From positions 620,001 to 684,000 of the forward strand of contig CAVUFN010000016.1 of assembly GCA_963740765.1 (NCBI GenBank): a stretch of DNA of 64,000 nt. Reading direction: 5' to 3'. The notes under the pieces were generated by a model, which worked only from the letters and a program-made list of their open reading frames with translations, searched no databases and was not told the DNA's origin. The stretch is from DATLGB01 sp963740765. Lineage in GTDB: Bacteria; Actinomycetota; Thermoleophilia; Solirubrobacterales; Solirubrobacteraceae. This document shows, in pieces, positions 60,312 through 64,000 of this stretch (position 1 is its first letter; every line of letters starts with the position of its first letter). The position numbers and the translations under genes were made by a program.

Positions 60312-61722
60312 GCGCGGCCCGGTCGGGGTCGACGCACGTCAGGTACCGCTCGCGCGAGCGCCGCGAGAGCGTCGACGGGTTGAACATCGTGTTGACGAGC
60401 CTGTCGCCGCTGGACCCGTTGTCCATGACCATGGTGCGGTTGGCGAGCCCCCGGCCGGCGTCGACCGCCACGATCGTCGCGGCGTTGCCGACCACCCTCG
60501 TGCACCGGACGGCGCCGTTGAACGTCTTGGCGCCCGTGTAGGTCAGCGTCCCGCTGGCGGCGTAGGCGGAGATCGAGAACGCGTTCCCCGGCGACTTCCC
60601 GGTCCGGCCCGACCCGGTGACGAGCGGCGGCGGACCGTCGTTGAGCAGCACGACGAGGGATGTCACGTTGGGCACCACGAGGTCCGGATAGCCGCTGCCG
60701 TCGAGATCCCCGACCGCAACGGTGGCGGGGGTCGAGCCGGTGCCGGGGGACCCGGCTAGGGCGAAGGTCCCGTCGCCGGCGCCGCGCAGCACGCTGACCG
60801 TGTTCGCGAAGTTGTCGGCGGTGGCGAGGTCGGCGTTGCCGTCCCCGTCGAAGTCCGCCGTCACCAGCGAGGCCGGGTAGGTCCCGGTGGGAGCGGTGCC
60901 GGCCGGCACGAACGTCCCGTCGCCCGTGCCGAGCAGCACGCTCACCGTGTTCGCGCCCTGGTTGGAGGTCGCGAGGTCGGGCGTCCCGTCACCGTCGAAG
61001 TCGCCGACGGCGATCGAGTTCGGATGGGTCCCGGTGGCGGCCGACGCGGCCGCGACGAAGGTGCCGTCGCCGTTGCCCAGCAGCACCCCGATCGTGTTCG
61101 AGTGGTACCGCGTCGTCGCGAGATCGAGGTTCCCGTCCCCGTCGAGGTCGCCCGCCGCGATGGCGACCGGCGCCTCGCCGGCGGCGGACACGACCGGCGC
61201 CGCAAAGCTCCCGTCGCCGTTGCCGAGCAGCACGGTCACCGTGTCCGCGGGGAGGTTGCCGAGGGCGAGATCCACCGTGCCGTCGCCGTCGAAGTCGCCG
61301 GCCACCATCTCGGTCGGCGAGCTGCCGGTGCTGGGTGTCGCCGCCGCTGCGAAGCTGCCGTCGCCGTTCCCCAGCAGCACGGTCACCGTGCTCGCATCGT
61401 TGTTGACCGTCGCGAGGTCGGCGTCGCCGTCACCGTCGAAGTCGGCCGTGACGATGTAGTAGGGCCCGGCGCCGGTCGCGTACGACCCTGCGGGGGTGAA
61501 GGAGCCGTTCCCGTTGCCCAGCCGGACGCTGACGAGGTCGTCGAACCCGTGGGCGGTGGCGAGGTCGGGGACGCCGTCGCCGTCGAAGTCGCCCACGGCC
61601 ACCATGGACGGGCGGCCGGTCACGGGGATCGGCGACCCGGGGGCCGCGGTGAAGGTCACCGCGTCCGCGGCGGGCGCCGCTGCCGCGAGCAGGAGAAGCG
61701 AGAGCATGATCGGGCGCCACAT
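60265..61722 (-). CDS. Secreted FG-GAP/VCBS beta-propeller protein
   Basis: 485 residues from ATG 61722 (signal peptide RPIMLSLLLLAAAAPAADA). Seven FG-GAP/VCBS repeats of about 50 residues with the calcium loop DFDGDGxxDLA (for example DFDGDGVPDLA, DLDGDGNLDLA), enough for one seven-bladed propeller. The C-terminal 110 residues (FNGAVRCTRVVGNAATIV, DNGSSGDRLVNTM) match the end of the protein at 49156. Probably extracellular and adhesive. It overlaps the convergent sigma gene 1 by 47 bp and is divergent from sigma gene 2. Confidence 0.85.
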   Translation of the reverse strand: MWRPIMLSLLLLAAAAPAADAVTFTAAPGSPIPVTGRPSMVAVGDFDGDGVPDLATAHGFDDLVSVRLGNGNGSFTPAGSYATGAGPYYIVTADFDGDGDADLATVNNDASTVTVLLGNGDGSFAAAATPSTGSSPTEMVAGDFDGDGTVDLALGNLPADTVTVLLGNGDGSFAAPVVSAAGEAPVAIAAGDLDGDGNLDLATTRYHSNTIGVLLGNGDGTFVAAASAATGTHPNSIAVGDFDGDGTPDLATSNQGANTVSVLLGTGDGTFVPAGTAPTGTYPASLVTADFDGDGNADLATADNFANTVSVLRGAGDGTFALAGSPGTGSTPATVAVGDLDGSGYPDLVVPNVTSLVVLLNDGPPPLVTGSGRTGKSPGNAFSISAYAASGTLTYTGAKTFNGAVRCTRVVGNAATIVAVDAGRGLANRTMVMDNGSSGDRLVNTMFNPSTLSRRSRERYLTCVDPDRAALTATPSLVGDAIQVR

Positions 61723-61734
61723 GGCTACTGCCCC

Positions 61735-61794
61735 TGCGTTGTTGATCTGCTTGATGGGCGTCACCAGGACGCCGGCCGCGGTGATGTGTCGCAT
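61735..61794 (-). pseudogene. Relic of the collagen-like gene's N-terminus
   Basis: The 20 codons just upstream of the propeller gene read MRHITAAGVLVTPIKQINNA, against MRHTTK and then TAAGVLVTSSKQIRNGT in the collagen-like protein at 58653. The hydrophobic core of the signal peptide is missing. It lies in the matching place relative to sigma gene 2, so it marks where the duplicated module lost its collagen-like gene and gained the propeller gene. Confidence 0.6.
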
Positions 61795-61821
61795 GGCCCG
61801 AGGACGCAGCCCGAGTTCGAG

Positions 61822-61837
61822 AAGTTCGATCGAACTT
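61822..61837. promoter_or_regulatory. 16-bp palindrome AAGTTCGATCGAACTT
   Basis: A perfect palindrome 28 nt before ATG 61866. Its left half and centre are kept before sigma gene 1. A regulator of the sigma genes may bind here. Confidence 0.5.
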
Positions 61838-61865
61838 GTGGGAGGCTTGCCCCGTCCTCGGTGCG

Positions 61866-62768
61866 ATGACCTCAGACTTCGACCTCACCCGTGCCGCACA
61901 AGGCGGCGACGCGGCCGCCCTCGGCATCCTCCTCGAGCGCCACCGGGCCCGGCTGCTCGCCCACGCGCTCCAGCTCGTCGGTCACACGGAGGCCCACGAC
62001 GTCGTGCAGGACGTGTTCGTCACCGCCATGCGGCGCATCGGCAGCGTCCGCGACCCGGCCCAGGTCGAAGGGTGGCTGCACACCGTGCTGCGCAACGGCT
62101 GCCTGGACCGGCTCCGGGTCCGGCCGACCGTTCCCGACGTGCCGGACGTCGCCGCGCCGGCCGACGACGAGCCCGAATCGATCATCCAGTCGCTCGCCCT
62201 ACGCGACTGGGTGTGGACCGCGGTCGGCCGTCTGTCCGAGCCGCTGCGGCTGGTCACGATGCTCCGCCACTTCTCGAGCTGCAGCGCCTACGAGGACATC
62301 GCGCTGGTCTGCGACGTCCCGGTCGGCACCGTCCGCAGCCGCCTCAGCGAGGCGCGGCGCCTGCTCGCGGACGACCTGCTGCGCACCGCGGCCCGGTCCC
62401 ATGACGAGGCCGCCGCCCGGACCCGCGCCGAGCGCGCGCGCTGGACGGCGGCGTTCACCGAGGCCGAGCCCCACATGCTGGTCGAGTCGGTCGCCGAGGA
62501 CATCGAGGTGCGCTACGCGACCGGCGGCAGCTTCCGCGGCCGGGAGACGCTGCGCGCCGGGATCTACGAGGACCTCGAGGCGGGCGTCGGCTTCGTGCTC
62601 GACGACGTGGTCGCCGGGCCGGGCGTGACCCTGATCGAAGGCCGGTTCATCAACCCCGCGGACGACCCCTTCCACTGCCCGCCCGCGACGACCCAGGTCG
62701 CCTTCTTCCGCGGTGACCTCACCGAGCGGATGGTCTGGCACTACGCCCCGCGGCTCAACCCGGCGTGA
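61866..62768 (+). CDS. ECF-type sigma factor with C-terminal SnoaL-like domain (copy 2)
   Basis: 300 residues from ATG 61866. Regions 2 and 4 are almost those of copy 1 (AALGILLERHRARLLAHALQ and RDPAQVEGWLHTVLR are the same in both). The C-terminal SnoaL-like domain is more diverged (MLVESVAEDIEVRYATGGSF). This suggests the same or similar promoters but different input signals. It overlaps the end of the convergent metallohydrolase by 14 bp. Confidence 0.85.
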   Translation: MTSDFDLTRAAQGGDAAALGILLERHRARLLAHALQLVGHTEAHDVVQDVFVTAMRRIGSVRDPAQVEGWLHTVLRNGCLDRLRVRPTVPDVPDVAAPADDEPESIIQSLALRDWVWTAVGRLSEPLRLVTMLRHFSSCSAYEDIALVCDVPVGTVRSRLSEARRLLADDLLRTAARSHDEAAARTRAERARWTAAFTEAEPHMLVESVAEDIEVRYATGGSFRGRETLRAGIYEDLEAGVGFVLDDVVAGPGVTLIEGRFINPADDPFHCPPATTQVAFFRGDLTERMVWHYAPRLNPA

Positions 62769-63546
62769 TGCGCGCGACGTTCTGGCGGTGGATGGCCTTC
62801 TGGAACTCCGAGCGGCGCGCGAGCGGGAGCGCGGCGGCGGCGGCGGCGGCGGACAGCGCCCGCAGGTAGTCGCGGTCCTCGCGCAGGATCGCCAGCGCGC
62901 GCTCGGAGTCCATCGGCTCGCCGTGACCCGGCACGACGATGTCCGCGGACTCGACGAGCGACTCGAGGCGGTCGAGGGTCAGCAGGTACTCGTCCAGCGA
63001 GCCGTCCGCCTCGCCGACCATCGGGATCTCGACCGGGGACAGGTGGTCGCCGGCGATCAGCACGCGCGCCCAGGGGACCACGATCGCCATCCCATCGGCC
63101 GTGTGGCCGCCGACCGGGTGCAGATCGAGTTCGTCGCCGTGCTCGCCGAGCCCGAGCCGGCCGGGCACGGGGAGGCGCTGCGGCGTCCCGAGGGCGAGCG
63201 GCTTGGCCCGCACCACGTAGTGCTCGTCGTCGAACGCGCGCAGACCGCGCTGCGCCGCGCCCGGGTCCGCGGCCAGCGCGACGGCGGTGGTCTCCGCGAC
63301 GCCCAGCGGGACCTCGTCGAAGGCCATGCGCGCGAGCAGGTGGTCCCAGTCGCCGTGGGTGGCGAGCAGCGCGACGACGCCGAACTCCATCTGCTCGGCG
63401 ATCGTCGGCAGCAGCTCGAGCTCGTCGGGGAGCACGGGCGAGTCGACGCAGAACGCCTCGCTCCCGCGCCGGACCAGCGTGCACGTCGTCTGGAACATGC
63501 GTGACGTCGCGACGACGACGTCGGCGTGGACCGCCTCGACCTTCAA
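62755..63546 (-). CDS. MBL-fold metallohydrolase
   Basis: 263 residues from TTG 63546, 3 nt after the stop of the HAD gene. The metal motif LATHGDWDHL gives His64, Asp66, Asp68 and His69; later ligands lie in GGHTADGMAI, LIAGDHLSP and VVPGHGEPM. It belongs to the broad glyoxalase II/lactonase branch. Substrate unknown; it is probably co-transcribed with the HAD hydrolase. Confidence 0.8.
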   Translation of the reverse strand: MKVEAVHADVVVATSRMFQTTCTLVRRGSEAFCVDSPVLPDELELLPTIAEQMEFGVVALLATHGDWDHLLARMAFDEVPLGVAETTAVALAADPGAAQRGLRAFDDEHYVVRAKPLALGTPQRLPVPGRLGLGEHGDELDLHPVGGHTADGMAIVVPWARVLIAGDHLSPVEIPMVGEADGSLDEYLLTLDRLESLVESADIVVPGHGEPMDSERALAILREDRDYLRALSAAAAAAALPLARRSEFQKAIHRQNVARITPG

Positions 63547-63549
63547 GCC

Positions 63550-64000
63550 CTACAGGCCGATCAGCTTCAGGGCTTCCTTGAGGTTCGAGACCTCTTCCGT
63601 CGGCTTCTTGGCGCCGCTCTCCAAAGCCTCGCCGCTGCGGTTGACCCAGATCGTCGGGACCTTGAGCTTCGCGCACGGGTCGATGTCGTGGTAGTGGCTC
63701 GACGCGATGTGGACCCAGCCCTTCTTGACGCCGATGCGGCGCTCGGCCTCCTTGAAGTGCGCGGGGTCGGGCTTGTAGGAGCGGACCTGCTGGGCGGTGA
63801 CGACGAGGTCGAAGTCCAGGCCGAAGTGGCGCCGGGTCTGGCCGAGCAGCTTGTCGTCGATGTTGGAGACGAGCCCGGTCGGCTTGGCCTTGTTGACCTT
63901 CTTGAGGAAGGCGGCGGCCTCTTTGAAGGGTCGCCAGTACGGGATGGAGTCGGGGAGGAACTGCGCGCGGTTGGGTTCCAGCGGCCAGCCGAGGTCCTTG
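63550..64000 (-). CDS. HAD-family hydrolase, haloacid dehalogenase-like (partial)
   Basis: Cut by the right edge; the C-terminal 149 residues are visible. Motif II is GLVSNIDD, the motif III Lys is in SYKPDPAHF, and motif IV is in HIASSHYHDIDP. The type-specific sequence KGWVHIASSHYHDI resembles L-2-haloacid dehalogenase-like proteins (known ones read VASHxxD near here). The nucleophile Asp lies outside the window. It ends 3 nt before the MBL-fold gene. Confidence 0.75.
   Translation of the reverse strand, partial: KDLGWPLEPNRAQFLPDSIPYWRPFKEAAAFLKKVNKAKPTGLVSNIDDKLLGQTRRHFGLDFDLVVTAQQVRSYKPDPAHFKEAERRIGVKKGWVHIASSHYHDIDPCAKLKVPTIWVNRSGEALESGAKKPTEEVSNLKEALKLIGL

Overview
The window is about 70% GC and densely coded. 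Secreted proteins end in lysine-rich beta domains (50586, 37687) or carry Gly-X-Y collagen-like stretches (14624, 58653). Start codons often follow a TANNNT -10 hexamer by only 6-10 nt, so many transcripts should be leaderless or nearly so. Together this suggests an actinobacterium of the class Thermoleophilia, probably Solirubrobacterales; that placement is inference, since there is no rRNA gene in the window. I see no tRNA, rRNA, CRISPR array, insertion sequence or phage gene, and no gene-free stretch longer than about 300 bases.

1-27.8 kb is mainly a surface-polysaccharide locus. It has glycosyltransferases of families 2 and 4, a WecG/TagA-type transferase, a Wzm/Wzt ABC exporter, an FkbM methyltransferase, a membrane GT-C-like protein, a polyprenyl-phosphate sugar-1-phosphate transferase and UDP-glucuronate decarboxylase. 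Genes within each run overlap by 4 nt. Two very large genes sit inside it: a 2449-residue secreted protein with a gingipain-like C25 peptidase domain, and a 1238-residue protein with two class III cyclase domains, an ATPase and TPR-like repeats.

27.8-37.6 kb holds a Cys-rich small protein and a ferritin fired from one divergent promoter. Next is a run of SRPBCC protein, ABC ATPase, FtsX permease and a shortened SelB, then two histidine kinases with a response regulator, then a frameshifted selA.

37.7-49.1 kb carries a secreted RTX-type protein, the large subunit of methylmalonyl-CoA mutase, and a copper/iron cluster: double cupredoxin, two-domain multicopper oxidase, cupredoxin, EfeO-like lipoprotein and FTR1 permease. 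Tandem TTAGG-N4-CCTAA sites lie on the EfeO/FTR1 promoter, and a near-match lies at the same place on the ferritin gene. This is the best candidate here for a coherent, little-described system: copper-dependent ferroxidation coupled to iron import, with iron-responsive control of uptake and storage.

49.1-64 kb has a divergent pair of paralogous secreted proteins, propionyl-CoA carboxylase beta and alpha subunits, sulfite reductase with APS reductase, a decayed glycoside hydrolase, and a tandemly duplicated module of an ECF sigma factor facing a secreted protein. It ends with an MBL-fold hydrolase and a HAD hydrolase cut by the window edge. The carboxylase subunits and the mutase together give the propionyl-CoA to succinyl-CoA route, apart from an epimerase and the B12-binding mutase subunit, which are not in the window.
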